Shown: positions 9,601-18,880, counted from the stretch's first letter. The stretch is DNA of 64,000 nt from Thalassospira profundimaris (GCF_003326795.1 NZ_JPWI01000013.1:62001-126000), one strand, 5' to 3'. Translations and numbers: made by a program. The notes: generated by a model from the letters alone, not told the origin.

Positions 9601-10890
9601 ATGGGCATGACCATTCTTCTGGGCGTGTTTGCCATCGGTATTCTGATTGGCATGCCCGTTGCCATTGCACTTGGCATTGCGGCCCTTGGCGCATTTTTCT
9701 ATGAAGGTCTTCCGACCCTGATTGCCTTTCAGCGTATAGGATCGGGCATTTCGGCCTTTTCACTTCTGGCTATTCCGTTCTTTATCTTTGCCGGCGAGCT
9801 GATGCTTCACGGCGGGATTGCCTCGCGCCTTGTGCAATTTGCAACTGCCCTTGTCGGCAGTCGCCGGGGCGGTCTTGGCATTGTGAACGTGTTTTCATCC
9901 ATGCTGTTTGGCGGCATTTCCGGATCGGCGGTGGCTGATACATCCGCCCTTGGATCGATCCTTATTCCGGTGATGAAAAAGGAAGGCTATCGCGCCGATT
10001 ACGCCGTTAACGTCACCGTGACATCATCGATTGCCGGGATCATGATCCCGCCCAGCCATAACATGATCCTTTATGCGGTGGCCGCAGGCGGCGGGATTTC
10101 GATTTCCAAGTTGTTCATGGCCGGTGTTGTTCCGGGCGTGATCATGTGCCTGCTGCTTGGTCTTGCCACCTGGCTTGTGGCGATCAAGCATGGCTATCCG
10201 GCTGAACCGTTTCCGGGCTGGGGCGTTGTCTGGCGCACGGCGGTGCGGGCGATCCCGGGCTTCTTTACGGCGGTCATCATTGTTGGCGGGGTATTAAGCG
10301 GTGTCTTCACGGTTACGGAATCGGGTGCCATCGGCGTTGCCTATGCGTTGATCATTACCGGGCTTGTCTATCGCGAACTCAGCTGGACAGGCTTTGTTGC
10401 CGCCGTGCGGCAATCGGCCAAGACCACAGCCCTTGTGATGCTGCTGGTCGGCTGTGCATCGGCCTATGGCTATATGCTGGCCTTCTATCAGGTGCCTGAT
10501 GCGCTGGCCGAGGCGATCACCGGGATTACCGACAATCCGATCATGGTTCTGTTGCTGATCAATATCATGCTGCTGATTGCCGGCATGATCATGGATATGG
10601 CCGCATTGATCCTGATCTGTACGCCGATCTTCCTGCCGCTGGCGGTACAGTTTGGTATGGACCCGATCCAGTTCGGGATGGTGCTGATGATGAATTTGGG
10701 CCTTGGCCTGTGTACGCCGCCGGTTGGTTCGTGCCTGTTTGTCGGGTGTGCGATTGGCGGGGTGAAAATCGAAAAGGCAGTTCAGTCGATCTGGCCATTT
10801 TATCTGGCGATCTTGAGTGCGCTTTTGCTGACAACCTATATTCCGGCGATTTCAATGACGCTGCCTAACCTTGTGTTCGGGGCGAATTGA
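9601..10890 (+). CDS. dctM: TRAP transporter large permease (DctM family)
   Basis: Sodium-coupled transport subunit of 429 residues with about 12 hydrophobic segments. DctM motifs are visible: FIFAGELMLHGGIA, FGGISGSAVADTSALGSI (helical hairpin region), IMIPPSHNMILYAVAAGGGIS, and near the C-terminus MNLGLGLCTPPVGSCLFVG. It belongs to the dctPQM-udh operon and probably imports uronates. The start is ATG 9601, directly abutting the dctQ stop. Confidence 0.93.
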   Translation: MGMTILLGVFAIGILIGMPVAIALGIAALGAFFYEGLPTLIAFQRIGSGISAFSLLAIPFFIFAGELMLHGGIASRLVQFATALVGSRRGGLGIVNVFSSMLFGGISGSAVADTSALGSILIPVMKKEGYRADYAVNVTVTSSIAGIMIPPSHNMILYAVAAGGGISISKLFMAGVVPGVIMCLLLGLATWLVAIKHGYPAEPFPGWGVVWRTAVRAIPGFFTAVIIVGGVLSGVFTVTESGAIGVAYALIITGLVYRELSWTGFVAAVRQSAKTTALVMLLVGCASAYGYMLAFYQVPDALAEAITGITDNPIMVLLLINIMLLIAGMIMDMAALILICTPIFLPLAVQFGMDPIQFGMVLMMNLGLGLCTPPVGSCLFVGCAIGGVKIEKAVQSIWPFYLAILSALLLTTYIPAISMTLPNLVFGAN

Positions 10891-10923
10891 CCGCGGGCAA
10901 AACCGATATCAAAGAGGATACCT

Positions 10924-11718
10924 ATGAAACGTTTGCTGATTACCGGTGCTGGTGGAAACCTTGGCAAGATTTGTCGCGAAGGGCTTAAGGGCTATGCCGA
11001 TGTCATTCGCCTGTCCGACATTTCCCCGATGGACCCGGCCGGTCCGAACGAGGAAGTCGTGCAGTGCGACCTGTCTGATCGTGCAGCGGTGATCGAACTG
11101 ACCAAGGATGTTGATGGCATCATTCATCTTGGCGGTATTTCGATCGAAGCAGCCTTTGACGACCTTCTTCAGGCCAATCTTGCCGGGACCTATAACCTGT
11201 ATGAAGGGGCGCGTCAGAACGGCGTTAAACGCATCATGTTTGCCAGCTCCAACCATGCAATCGGTTTCCACAAGCGCACCACCAAGCTTGATGACAAATC
11301 CGAACTGCGCCCCGATAGCCTGTATGGTGTCACCAAATGCTATGGCGAGGCGGTGGCAAGCTATTATTACGACAAGTTCGATGTGGAAACGGTTTCGGTG
11401 CGGATCGGATCGTGCTTTGAAAAACCGCGTGATCGCCGGATGCTGTCAACCTGGCTAAGCCCGCGTGACTTTATCTCGCTGATGAAGGCGATCTTTGATG
11501 CCCCCATGACCGGTCATCTGGTGGTCTATGGTGTGTCGGACAACAAATCCAAATGGTGGAGCAATGATCATGCGGACTTCCTTGGCTGGAAACCGCAAGA
11601 CAGCTCCGAACAGTTCCGTGCCGAGATCGAAGCGGCCTTTGGCCCGGAAGATCGCCATGATCCGGCGGTGATCTATCAGGGCGGTGGATTTGCCGCCAAG
11701 GGCCATTTCGAAGACTGA
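10924..11718 (+). CDS. udh: Uronate dehydrogenase (NAD-dependent)
   Basis: Short-chain dehydrogenase/epimerase-fold enzyme of 264 residues that oxidizes galacturonate or glucuronate to the aldarolactone with NAD. The Rossmann motif GAGGNLGK is at residues 8-15. The catalytic YxxxK is YGVTKCYGE, with the partner Ser in FASSNHAIGFH. The segments HLGGISIEAAFDDLLQANL, RIGSCFEKPRDRRMLSTWLS and WWSNDHADFLGWKPQDS match characterized uronate dehydrogenases closely. It lies 33 bases after dctM behind GAGG. It defines the pathway of the upstream operon. Confidence 0.93.
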   Translation: MKRLLITGAGGNLGKICREGLKGYADVIRLSDISPMDPAGPNEEVVQCDLSDRAAVIELTKDVDGIIHLGGISIEAAFDDLLQANLAGTYNLYEGARQNGVKRIMFASSNHAIGFHKRTTKLDDKSELRPDSLYGVTKCYGEAVASYYYDKFDVETVSVRIGSCFEKPRDRRMLSTWLSPRDFISLMKAIFDAPMTGHLVVYGVSDNKSKWWSNDHADFLGWKPQDSSEQFRAEIEAAFGPEDRHDPAVIYQGGGFAAKGHFED

Positions 11719-11755
11719 TCCAAGATCGGCTTTCGATCTCGGAACCGCCTAAAAT

Positions 11756-11788
11756 CGATGGCCCGAACGAAACTCGTTCGGGCCATCG
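11756..11788. terminator. Strong terminator hairpin between udh and flagellin
   Basis: Perfect 15-pair stem CGATGGCCCGAACGA / TCGTTCGGGCCATCG with a 3-base loop, located between convergent genes. Confidence 0.85.
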
Positions 11789-11833
11789 TTGCATCAGGTA
11801 GGGTGCGTCAAAAAGTTTGTCAGATGTCGTTCA

Positions 11834-13183
11834 CTAGCCTTGCAGCAACCGCAGCAGGTTTTGCGGCATCTGGTTGGCTTGGGCCAGCATCGCAACCCCG
11901 GACTGAACCAAAATCTGTTTGGATGTAAAGGACGTCATTTCGGCGGCAACATCCAGATCAAGCAGAGTGGAACGTGCTGATTCCGTATTTTCCTGCGTCG
12001 AAGCAAGGTTCTGGGCCGCAAAGTCCAGACGGTTTTGGGATGTGCCGATGGCTGCGCGAGCGCGCTGAAGGTCGTCAATCGCCCGTGTCACAACTTCGAC
12101 CGCGTTCTGGGCGCCAGCAGCAGTGTTAACAGCGTTCGCACCAAGATCCTCGAGCGTTTCCTGACCGATACCAGATGATCCCAGTACAGCAGAGTCAACG
12201 GCGGTCAGATTAATCGAAAGACGATCATTTGCGGTGTTGCCGCCACCGACCTGGAAATCAATTGAGTCGGAAAGCTGCTGGCCCTTGTCCTCTTCCATGA
12301 AGAAGAACTGGCCACCGGATGTATCGATGCCAGATCCCATGAAATCCGTATTGGCCGAGTTAAACCCGAAATCATTGGAACCTGCGGCACCGGCTCTAAC
12401 GTAATCAACTGAGTCCGAGAAGTTGGTGTTTACTGTAATTGTGAGTCCGAGCTCATCAAAATTGAGCACCTTGCTCCCGCCAGCAGCAATGGATTGTGAC
12501 CCGCCGGTCGCGGCAAAATCAGTGACGTCGATTGATTGGGTCCGGTCCAGCGTGCCATCAATCGCCGTCAATACCGTCATAATGACCTGATTGCCGCCAA
12601 TCTCCTGGATCCGTATCTCCAGCCCGTTATCGTCGACACCATCTGCAGTGGCGTCCTGTGCCCAGTAATTGTTGTCAGTGATAGCAAACTGGTCAAAGCC
12701 GAAAGCGGGCGTAAGCGCTGCATTGCTGATGGCAGGCGTGAGATTGATTGCAACATCACCCCCATCGCCAAGCAGTTGGATACCATTGAAGTTGGTAGAG
12801 GACGCGATACGGTCGATCTCGTCACGCAGTTGGACGAACTCGTCATTGAGGAAACCACGTTCCACGTCTGACAGGTTGCCTGACGATGCCTGTACGGCCA
12901 GTGTTTTCATCCGGACAAGAACGTCGTCGATGGTGGCCATGCCGCCGTCGGCAATTTGCAACATCGAGTTGGCTTGCCCGACATTGACCGAGGCAGTTTT
13001 AAGCGCCTGCGTCGTCGCGTTAAGGCGCGCGCCGATTGCCATCGATGCCGCATCGTCCCGGGCTGAGACAATACGTGTGCCAGATGACAGCTTTGAAAGC
13101 GACTTGGTTGCCATTGCATCAGACGCAGTCAGATTGCGATGCGCAACATTTGCCGCATAGTTGGAAATAATGTTGAGTGCCAT
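11834..13183 (-). CDS. fliC: Flagellin
   Basis: Structural protein of the flagellar filament, 449 residues. The conserved N-terminal D0/D1 coiled segment (about 1-140, with LSSGTRIVSARDDAASMAI) and the C-terminal D1/D0 segment (about 345-449, with LDLDVAAEMTSFTSKQIL and ending QNLLRLLQG) enclose a variable central domain. The RBS AGGTAGGAA is good. No other flagellar gene is adjacent, so this is a stand-alone filament gene, perhaps one of several in the genome. A promoter should lie in the AT-rich stretch at 13200-13320, but I see no confident sigma-28 or sigma-54 match. Confidence 0.95.
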   Translation of the reverse strand: MALNIISNYAANVAHRNLTASDAMATKSLSKLSSGTRIVSARDDAASMAIGARLNATTQALKTASVNVGQANSMLQIADGGMATIDDVLVRMKTLAVQASSGNLSDVERGFLNDEFVQLRDEIDRIASSTNFNGIQLLGDGGDVAINLTPAISNAALTPAFGFDQFAITDNNYWAQDATADGVDDNGLEIRIQEIGGNQVIMTVLTAIDGTLDRTQSIDVTDFAATGGSQSIAAGGSKVLNFDELGLTITVNTNFSDSVDYVRAGAAGSNDFGFNSANTDFMGSGIDTSGGQFFFMEEDKGQQLSDSIDFQVGGGNTANDRLSINLTAVDSAVLGSSGIGQETLEDLGANAVNTAAGAQNAVEVVTRAIDDLQRARAAIGTSQNRLDFAAQNLASTQENTESARSTLLDLDVAAEMTSFTSKQILVQSGVAMLAQANQMPQNLLRLLQG

Positions 13184-13631
13184 TGGTTTTCCTACCTGGA
13201 AAGTGGCGGTGGTTTACTACGTGTAAAGTTCGCAATTAGTAATAAAGCGAGAATAACAACTATAAGTAAAATATCCTCTTGTCGAGCAAAATCTAATTTA
13301 CACGACGGATAGACAGTTCATTCCTACTCTTTAGGGTGGGTTTTGGGCGGTTGTTTTCGATTAATAGAGGGCGAAACAATGCCGTTCTGAGAGCACATGT
13401 GGGGTTTCTGTGCCGGGACTCGCACCGTCTGGCGGTTTCGCACTCTGTCATTAGAACAGATCCGGCACAGAGTTGGGGCTTAAATCGTTAGTTGTTGTGT
13501 AGCGAACACAGCAAGATTTTCAGATCGCTATGCAGGTTTCAAACCCGGGCCTTTCCCGTGGGGAATGGTCGAAGAGGGCGTATGCTTTTTGAATTGACGC
13601 ATGGTCAGGATTGCTTATAAGCATGAATGAA
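13184..13631. other. Non-coding region between flagellin and the Fur box
   Basis: About 450 bases without a convincing gene. The flagellin-proximal third is AT-rich and presumably holds its promoter. TCTGTGCCGG (13407-13416) and CCGGCACAGA (13462-13471) form a perfect 10-base inverted repeat separated by 45 bases. Its role is unknown. Confidence 0.5.
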
Positions 13632-13650
13632 AATGATAACAGTTATCATT
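13632..13650 (+). promoter_or_regulatory. Fur box
   Basis: AATGATAAC-A-GTTATCATT is a perfect 9-1-9 inverted repeat that matches the classical Fur consensus very closely. It ends 22 bases before the start of the ECF sigma factor gene, so iron repletion should repress the fecI/fecR/receptor unit. Confidence 0.88.
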
Positions 13651-13672
13651 ATCGAATTCTGGATGTGCAGCT

Positions 13673-14197
13673 ATGGCGGTCTGTGACCGTTCCTGGGATA
13701 ATCTTTATCAGCAATATCATGACCGTTTGTTGCGACAGGTGCAAAAATACCTGCCGACGCGCGACGAAAGCCAGGATGTGTTGCAGGATCTTTATGTGCA
13801 GCTGCGCCATCGCAATGTCGACCCGGCCCAGATTGACAATCCTCCGGCCTTTCTGATGCGTATGGCGACCAATCTGGCAATTGATGCCTTGCGTCGTCAC
13901 AAACGCAATCCGGTTGAATTCAATGACCCGGTCGCGATCAGCGAGATGGATGGTGCAGGCAGGCAGTCTGTCACGCCTGAACAGATCAGTTCTGATCGCC
14001 AGCGGCTTGAGATCGTCCGACGTGCGATTGATGATCTGCCGCCACGCTGTCGCGAGGTGTTCCTGCTGTGCAAACGCGATCATTTCAGCCCGACCGAGGC
14101 CGCTGAACATCTTGGTGTCAGTCGCAATATGGTGGAAAAGCATTTGCGTCAGGCGCTTGGACATTGCAAACAGGTTCTGGCGCGTCATGAAAACTAG
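13673..14197 (+). CDS. FecI-type ECF RNA polymerase sigma factor
   Basis: Extracytoplasmic-function sigma factor of 174 residues. Region 2 is YHDRLLRQVQKYLPTRDESQDVLQDLYV and extends to FLMRMATNLAIDALRR. Region 4 is LPPRCREVFLLCKRDHFSPTEAAEHLGVSRNMVEKHLRQAL, with its HTH at about 140-165. It is expected to direct transcription of the TonB receptor when an iron-siderophore complex is sensed. The Fur box upstream and the FecR-type gene downstream support this. Confidence 0.93.
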   Translation: MAVCDRSWDNLYQQYHDRLLRQVQKYLPTRDESQDVLQDLYVQLRHRNVDPAQIDNPPAFLMRMATNLAIDALRRHKRNPVEFNDPVAISEMDGAGRQSVTPEQISSDRQRLEIVRRAIDDLPPRCREVFLLCKRDHFSPTEAAEHLGVSRNMVEKHLRQALGHCKQVLARHEN

Positions 14198-14272
14198 ACA
14201 TCCTCAAATGACGCGCCCCGACGTCTATAAGATAACAGGTCACGCAGCCAGAAGCCGGATAATGCCTTTGCC

Positions 14273-15331
14273 ATGACAGAATTCCGCTATCCCGAAGACT
14301 GCCAAAGCAATGATGACATTGCTGATTTCTGGGCAGTGCGCCTTGATCAATCGGGATTGACCCCGGCTGAAGAAGCCGCATTTGCCGCGTGGCAGGATGC
14401 CGATCCGAAAAACCCGCAACGCCTTGTGCTGGCCTGTCAGCTTTGGCAAAGCATGGAAATTGTGGCGGCCGACACGGCGTTGTCCGGGCCATCTTCATCT
14501 GCCTCTGATCAGGACAAACGGCCGGTTGATCAAGAGGGTATTCGCCGTGATCTGGAACGGCTGGGCGCACTTGAAGGCGGGGATGGGCGGTTGCCCGGAA
14601 TGCGATCGGCCAAGCGTCGGCCGCGCCCGCTTGTTGCCCTGATAACCTGTTTGTTGCTGGTGGGGCTGTTTGCCTATTCTGCCCTGCAACCGGCCCCCGA
14701 TCTGGTGGCGGCGGCAAATGTTTCGGTGGTGACAGAAGTTCATTCCCTGCCAGACGGATCGCGTGTCTGGATGGAGCCCGGAACCCGCGTCAGCCTGAAT
14801 TACAGCGATACCCTGCGCGATATCACGGTTCTGGACGGCGGTATTTTCATCGAAGTCGCCAAGGATGCAACCCGTCCCTTGCGCATTCATCTTAATCAGT
14901 TCACGGCCATTGCCGTTGGAACCGCGTTCAGTGCATCCAAATGGGGCGGTCATACCCGCATCGAGGTTGCGGAGGGCACGGTCGATCTCGAAGATCGCAA
15001 GATGCGTCTGGCCAGGCTGACCGCGGGGCGGTCTGCATGGCAGGATGCGGATGGTGACCTGTATTATGCCGATGTGGCCCCGGATCGCGTCGCCCTCTGG
15101 CGCGGTGGCCGCTGGATTGTCGATGACATGCCCGTTGATGAGTTGCTGGCGCGCCTTTCCCCGCTTCTGGGTGGTCTGACCTTTGTACGTGATCCTCGCC
15201 TGGATGAAATCACCGTATCGGGAAGCTTTGATCTTGCGAAACCCGAAAGTGCCCATGATGCAATTCTGGCCGCCTATGGTTTGCAGGAAAGCGCATTTCC
15301 GGGCGGCTTCAGAATAATTTCAAGAAAATAG
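14273..15331 (+). CDS. FecR-type anti-sigma/signal-transducing membrane protein
   Basis: Inner-membrane regulator of 352 residues. The N-terminal cytoplasmic DUF4880-like part has the WAVRLDQSGLTPAEEAAFAAW and NPQRLVLACQLW motifs that contact the sigma factor. One membrane helix, about residues 121-142 (PLVALITCLLLVGLFAYSAL), follows a basic stretch. The periplasmic FecR domain has LPDGSRVWMEPGTRVSL and the typical FTAIAVGTAFSAS segment, and it should bind the receptor's signalling domain. It is the middle gene of a standard three-part cell-surface signalling system. Confidence 0.92.
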   Translation: MTEFRYPEDCQSNDDIADFWAVRLDQSGLTPAEEAAFAAWQDADPKNPQRLVLACQLWQSMEIVAADTALSGPSSSASDQDKRPVDQEGIRRDLERLGALEGGDGRLPGMRSAKRRPRPLVALITCLLLVGLFAYSALQPAPDLVAAANVSVVTEVHSLPDGSRVWMEPGTRVSLNYSDTLRDITVLDGGIFIEVAKDATRPLRIHLNQFTAIAVGTAFSASKWGGHTRIEVAEGTVDLEDRKMRLARLTAGRSAWQDADGDLYYADVAPDRVALWRGGRWIVDDMPVDELLARLSPLLGGLTFVRDPRLDEITVSGSFDLAKPESAHDAILAAYGLQESAFPGGFRIISRK

Positions 15332-15372
15332 AAAAAATGGACTCCTCAAATCCTGATGCCATTCGTCATGAG

Positions 15373-15397
15373 GATAATAGTGATTTGCATTATTATC
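15373..15397 (+). promoter_or_regulatory. AT-rich inverted repeat upstream of the TonB receptor
   Basis: GATAATA (15373-15379) and TATTATC (15391-15397) form a perfect 7-base inverted repeat with an 11-base spacer, 22 bases before the receptor start. It partly resembles a Fur site but fits the consensus poorly; it could also be an RNA hairpin. Confidence 0.35.
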
Positions 15398-15418
15398 TTC
15401 GAGCGAAGGGGTTAAGCT

Positions 15419-17839
15419 TTGAAAGCTGAGAATTTCGGGATGTCGCGCCTGTTGGGAACCAGCGCGCTTGTGGCGACATTGATGATTACGGCAGTGCCGA
15501 TGGCATCGGCACAGGATACAACCGCCGCCATGCAACAGGTCAGCATTTCCGCGGGCAATCTGCGTGCGGCCCTTGATCGGGTGGCCGACCAGTTCGGTCT
15601 GCAACTGATCGTGCAGGGGGACCTGGCGGGACTTGATAGTGCGGCAATATCGGCCGAGCTAAGTGCTGCTGATGCCTTGGGGCGTCTTCTGGCCGGAAGT
15701 GGTTACCAGTTTGAATTTGTCACCAATGATAGTGTGCGCATTGCACCGGTGCCGACCCAAAGCATGGGGGATAACGGTGCCATGGTCCTGCCCGATGTCG
15801 TGGTCAGCGCGACACGTTCACGCCGTTCGATCAAATCCATGTCGCCATCGGTTGTGGTGATTGGTCGTGATCAGATCGAAACCCAGATGGCCAAAAGCAG
15901 CGACATCACCAATGTCATTCGCAACACCGTGCCGGGCTTCATGTTCGATGATCAAAGCCTGATTTCAAGCACGGAAACTTTCCGGGGCCGTGATGTCCAG
16001 GTGCTGGTCGATGGCGTGTCGCGCAATACGCCGCTTCGTAACAGCAGCCGCATTCTGTCGATGATCGATATCGCGCAGGTCGACAGCATCGAAGTCATTC
16101 CGGGGTCGAATGCCATGAATGGTGATGGAGCGACCGGGGCAACCATCAACATCATCACCAGGACCGGCGAAGTCGGAAATAACAGCTTTGTCGTCGATGG
16201 TCATATGACCAGCTATACCGATGATATCGGTGACAGTTTTTCGCCGTCGCTGACGCTTTCGGGCAGTGGCGGTGTCGGTGCGATCGATCTTGCCGCCAGT
16301 GTGACGGCTTCGAAAACCGGCAATGCGTATGACGGTTATGGCAATCAGGTGCCATCCGATGCCATGCTGGGGCAGGGGGGCTTTGACAATGCCGAGGATT
16401 TGAACCTGTTTGGCAAGGCCGGTGTGACTGTTGCCGACGGGCATCGCCTGTTCCTGTCGACCGAGATTGTCCGGTTCCGTCAGGACATTGAATATAACGT
16501 CGATCTGACGACCCATCCGGTGTCGGTTGACTATGATAATCCCTACACCGCCCAGCCGCTGGAAGATGAAAGCCAGTATTTCACTGCCGGATACGAATAT
16601 GATTTCGGCAAGATCGGTACCGGCGATCTGAAGCTGTTTTACAATGACAGCTACAAACAGGCTGCGCGTGCCGATTACCATTCAAGTTACAACCCGGCAC
16701 TGGTTGCGCTGTCCGATGCCGGTTCGGTCGAAGACCCGCTGGGGCAGTCGGTGATTGATACGGTCAAATACGGGGTGAAGCTTTCGACCGATACCAGCCT
16801 TGATGCCGCCTATGACGGACTTACCCTGACCTGGGGTGGGGATCTGACCTTTGATGATGTCAAATATCGTACGATCAGCGGCCGTGATATCGGTGCCCCG
16901 ATGAAACAGGATGGCCGGGCCGTATTTGCGCAGCTGAGTGCGCCGGTAACCCGGTTTGTCGACCTTTCCGGCGGGGTGCGTTATGAAAAATACGACCTGA
17001 CGGTCAAGGATTTCCTGCGTCCGAACTATATGCGCTATAACGCCGGTGCAGGTCAGGCCATCCTTGCCGCCGCGCAATATACCGGGGGCAATACGACCTA
17101 TAGTGCGGTGACCTATAACGCCTCTGCTGTTGTTCACTGGACAGACCGGTTCGACACTTCACTCAGCTATAGCGAAGGTTTCTCTGTTCCTGATGTCGGG
17201 GCCTATACCCGTCGTGCCGGTCTTAGCGGCGTGCCAATGAATTTCAGCGCACTGGATGTCGAGGCCTCCAAGGTTAAAACCTACGAGCTGGCGGCGCGTT
17301 ATAACGGGCAGGATTTCCGTACCACGGGTGCTGTTTACATGAGCACCAACGAACGTGGCGACAATTTCGATGCTGCGACCAACTCGCTCAGTCAGGAAAA
17401 GGAACGCATTCTCGGGGCCGAACTGACCGGGGAATATGACATCACTGACGATACCTATGTCGGTGCCCTGGCTTCCTATGTCGAAGGCCGTTATGACACC
17501 AACAAGGATGGTGATCTTGACAGTCCGCTTCCCAATAACCGCATTCCGTCGCCGTTCCGCTTTACCGGATATGTCGACAGCTATGTCTGGGGGGATCTGA
17601 ATATGCGCCTTGACGGGACCTATACGGCGGCGCGTAACGAGATCAAAACCGCCAAGATCAAGCCAAGCCTCGTCTTTAACCTGATGGGCAACTATCCGGT
17701 GCTGGGCGGGACCGCGCGCTTTGGTATCGAGAACATCCTTGATACCAGTTACGAAAACCCGGCAGCAACGGCCCTTCGCGGGTATGCCGTTGCCGGGCAC
17801 GGGCGGAGCATTACCATCGGATTCCGTCGTGAATTCTGA
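15419..17839 (+). CDS. TonB-dependent siderophore receptor with signalling domain
   Basis: Outer-membrane receptor of 806 residues. A signal peptide (to about ASAQ, residue 32) is followed by an STN domain at about 38-115 (ISAGNLRAALDRVADQFGLQL), a plug at about 125-250 (LPDVVVSATRSRRS, then LVDGVSRN and MNGDGATGATINIITR), and a beta-barrel ending in GHGRSITIGFRREF with a terminal Phe. The STN domain should signal to the FecR protein. The start is uncertain: TTG 15419 has GAAGGGG at good spacing, while ATG 15440 gives a more standard signal peptide. The ligand is probably a ferric siderophore, which fits the fhu-like operon nearby. Confidence 0.92.
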   Translation: MKAENFGMSRLLGTSALVATLMITAVPMASAQDTTAAMQQVSISAGNLRAALDRVADQFGLQLIVQGDLAGLDSAAISAELSAADALGRLLAGSGYQFEFVTNDSVRIAPVPTQSMGDNGAMVLPDVVVSATRSRRSIKSMSPSVVVIGRDQIETQMAKSSDITNVIRNTVPGFMFDDQSLISSTETFRGRDVQVLVDGVSRNTPLRNSSRILSMIDIAQVDSIEVIPGSNAMNGDGATGATINIITRTGEVGNNSFVVDGHMTSYTDDIGDSFSPSLTLSGSGGVGAIDLAASVTASKTGNAYDGYGNQVPSDAMLGQGGFDNAEDLNLFGKAGVTVADGHRLFLSTEIVRFRQDIEYNVDLTTHPVSVDYDNPYTAQPLEDESQYFTAGYEYDFGKIGTGDLKLFYNDSYKQAARADYHSSYNPALVALSDAGSVEDPLGQSVIDTVKYGVKLSTDTSLDAAYDGLTLTWGGDLTFDDVKYRTISGRDIGAPMKQDGRAVFAQLSAPVTRFVDLSGGVRYEKYDLTVKDFLRPNYMRYNAGAGQAILAAAQYTGGNTTYSAVTYNASAVVHWTDRFDTSLSYSEGFSVPDVGAYTRRAGLSGVPMNFSALDVEASKVKTYELAARYNGQDFRTTGAVYMSTNERGDNFDAATNSLSQEKERILGAELTGEYDITDDTYVGALASYVEGRYDTNKDGDLDSPLPNNRIPSPFRFTGYVDSYVWGDLNMRLDGTYTAARNEIKTAKIKPSLVFNLMGNYPVLGGTARFGIENILDTSYENPAATALRGYAVAGHGRSITIGFRREF

Positions 17840-17876
17840 TCAGGTTGTCCGAAGTTAATCCAGTTAACACCACACG

Positions 17877-17904
17877 ATGGCCCGGTGATTTTTCGCCGGG
17901 CCAT
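17877..17904 (+). terminator. Hairpin between TonB receptor and His-rich protein
   Basis: ATGGCCCGG / CCGGGCCAT stem with a 10-base T-rich loop. It lacks a following T-run and may act as a partial terminator or a 3'-end stabilizer. Confidence 0.5.
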
Positions 17905-17924
17905 TCGCGCACAGGAGGTCCGGG

Positions 17925-18338
17925 ATGTTTCGCGCAAGCCAACCCGCCAGTGATATTGTACTGTTTGAAATGATCGACCGTCAAAGTGATGCGGACGGGC
18001 AGGCCTATCTGGCTGCACTCGATGATCTGGCCGCGCGTAGCGATCCGGTAATCCTGATTTTTCTTGTGTCGGGTTTTGTCGATCAGGATCATGAAATCCG
18101 CAAACAGGCGGCAATCTGGTTTAAGCACAATCGCGACCGGCTGGGGCATTTCGCCAAGGGCCTTATTCGCGTTGATGAAGGCCATCATCATGGCGACGGA
18201 AATGTTCACAGCCATGGCAGCGATGATCCTGAACACAGCAACTTTGCCCGCATGCTGCCATTTCCGGTCCGGCATGTCGTCACACGTGACGACGCCTTTG
18301 CCCTAGCGCGCGATTGGCCATCAGTGTCAGCAGACTGA
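17925..18338 (+). CDS. Small soluble protein with His-rich segment, unknown function
   Basis: 137-residue protein behind an excellent AGGAGG. I do not recognise it with certainty. The first 85 residues look like one alpha/beta domain, with a hydrophobic strand VILIFLVSGF and then AAIWFKHNRDRLGHFAKGLI, weakly reminiscent of SpoIIAA/STAS-like proteins. At about residues 86-105 comes a histidine-rich loop (HHHGDGNVHSHGSDDPEH) suited to metal binding, followed by a short alpha/beta tail. It directly follows the TonB receptor in the same orientation, so a role in metal uptake or sensing is possible but is an inference. Confidence 0.75.
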   Translation: MFRASQPASDIVLFEMIDRQSDADGQAYLAALDDLAARSDPVILIFLVSGFVDQDHEIRKQAAIWFKHNRDRLGHFAKGLIRVDEGHHHGDGNVHSHGSDDPEHSNFARMLPFPVRHVVTRDDAFALARDWPSVSAD

Positions 18339-18429
18339 TCTCATTGATAAATTATTGTGACGGGGTTGGAATGTGATAAATGTTCATGTTATGTTCTTTT
18401 CTCTGAAATTAAAAATAAAGGGATGAGAA

Positions 18430-18831
18430 ATGATCAAGGGAAGCTGTTTGTGTGGCAAGGTCCGGTTTGAAATTTCGGGCACGCCATCATCGCTGAGCTA
18501 CTGCCATTGTTCGCGCTGTCGCAAAGCGGCAGGCGTGTTTTCCGCTGTGGTGATCGGCAAGGCCGATGACTTTCATCTGCGATCAGGTGATGATGTGATT
18601 GGCCGGTACAGCGGACCTGATTCAAAGTTCGAACGCTGCTTTTGCAAGGAATGCGGCACATCGCTTGGCGATATGTCTTCGGGCTCGATTTACGTGGTTG
18701 CGGCATCGGCCCTTGATGATGATCCAAAGATCAGACCATCCCTTCATATCCATACCGCATCCAAACCCGACTGGTATGAAATCACCGACGAGCTCAGGAA
18801 ATTCGAAGGCGATTATATCGCGGATCAGTAA
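18430..18831 (+). CDS. GFA-family (glutathione-dependent formaldehyde-activating-like) zinc protein
   Basis: Member of the GFA/CENP-V fold family, 133 residues. The zinc ligands are clear: GSCLCGKVRF (Cys5, Cys7), YCHCSRCRKAAG (three Cys, about 24-29) and CFCKECGTSL (about 71-77). Most family members have no established enzyme activity; true formaldehyde adduct formation is shown for only a few. No neighbour suggests a C1 pathway. The start ATG 18430 is behind AAGGGATGAG. It faces the iron ABC operon across a hairpin. Confidence 0.88.
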   Translation: MIKGSCLCGKVRFEISGTPSSLSYCHCSRCRKAAGVFSAVVIGKADDFHLRSGDDVIGRYSGPDSKFERCFCKECGTSLGDMSSGSIYVVAASALDDDPKIRPSLHIHTASKPDWYEITDELRKFEGDYIADQ

Positions 18832-18846
18832 GGCCGGGTGCATGTG

Positions 18847-18875
18847 CCGTGCGTCAGATATTGTCTGACGCACGG
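18847..18875. terminator. Bidirectional terminator hairpin
   Basis: CCGTGCGTCAGA / TCTGACGCACGG, a perfect 12-pair stem with a five-base loop between convergent genes. Confidence 0.8.
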
Positions 18876-18880
18876 GATTA

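Noticed and set aside
13184-13340. Sigma-28 promoter for flagellin
   Set aside because: TAAA is present upstream, but no GCCGATAA-like box at the right distance could be found, so it is not called as a feature.
18847-18875. tRNA or small RNA candidate
   Set aside because: A simple perfect hairpin between convergent genes is best read as a terminator; no cloverleaf is seen here or elsewhere in the gaps.
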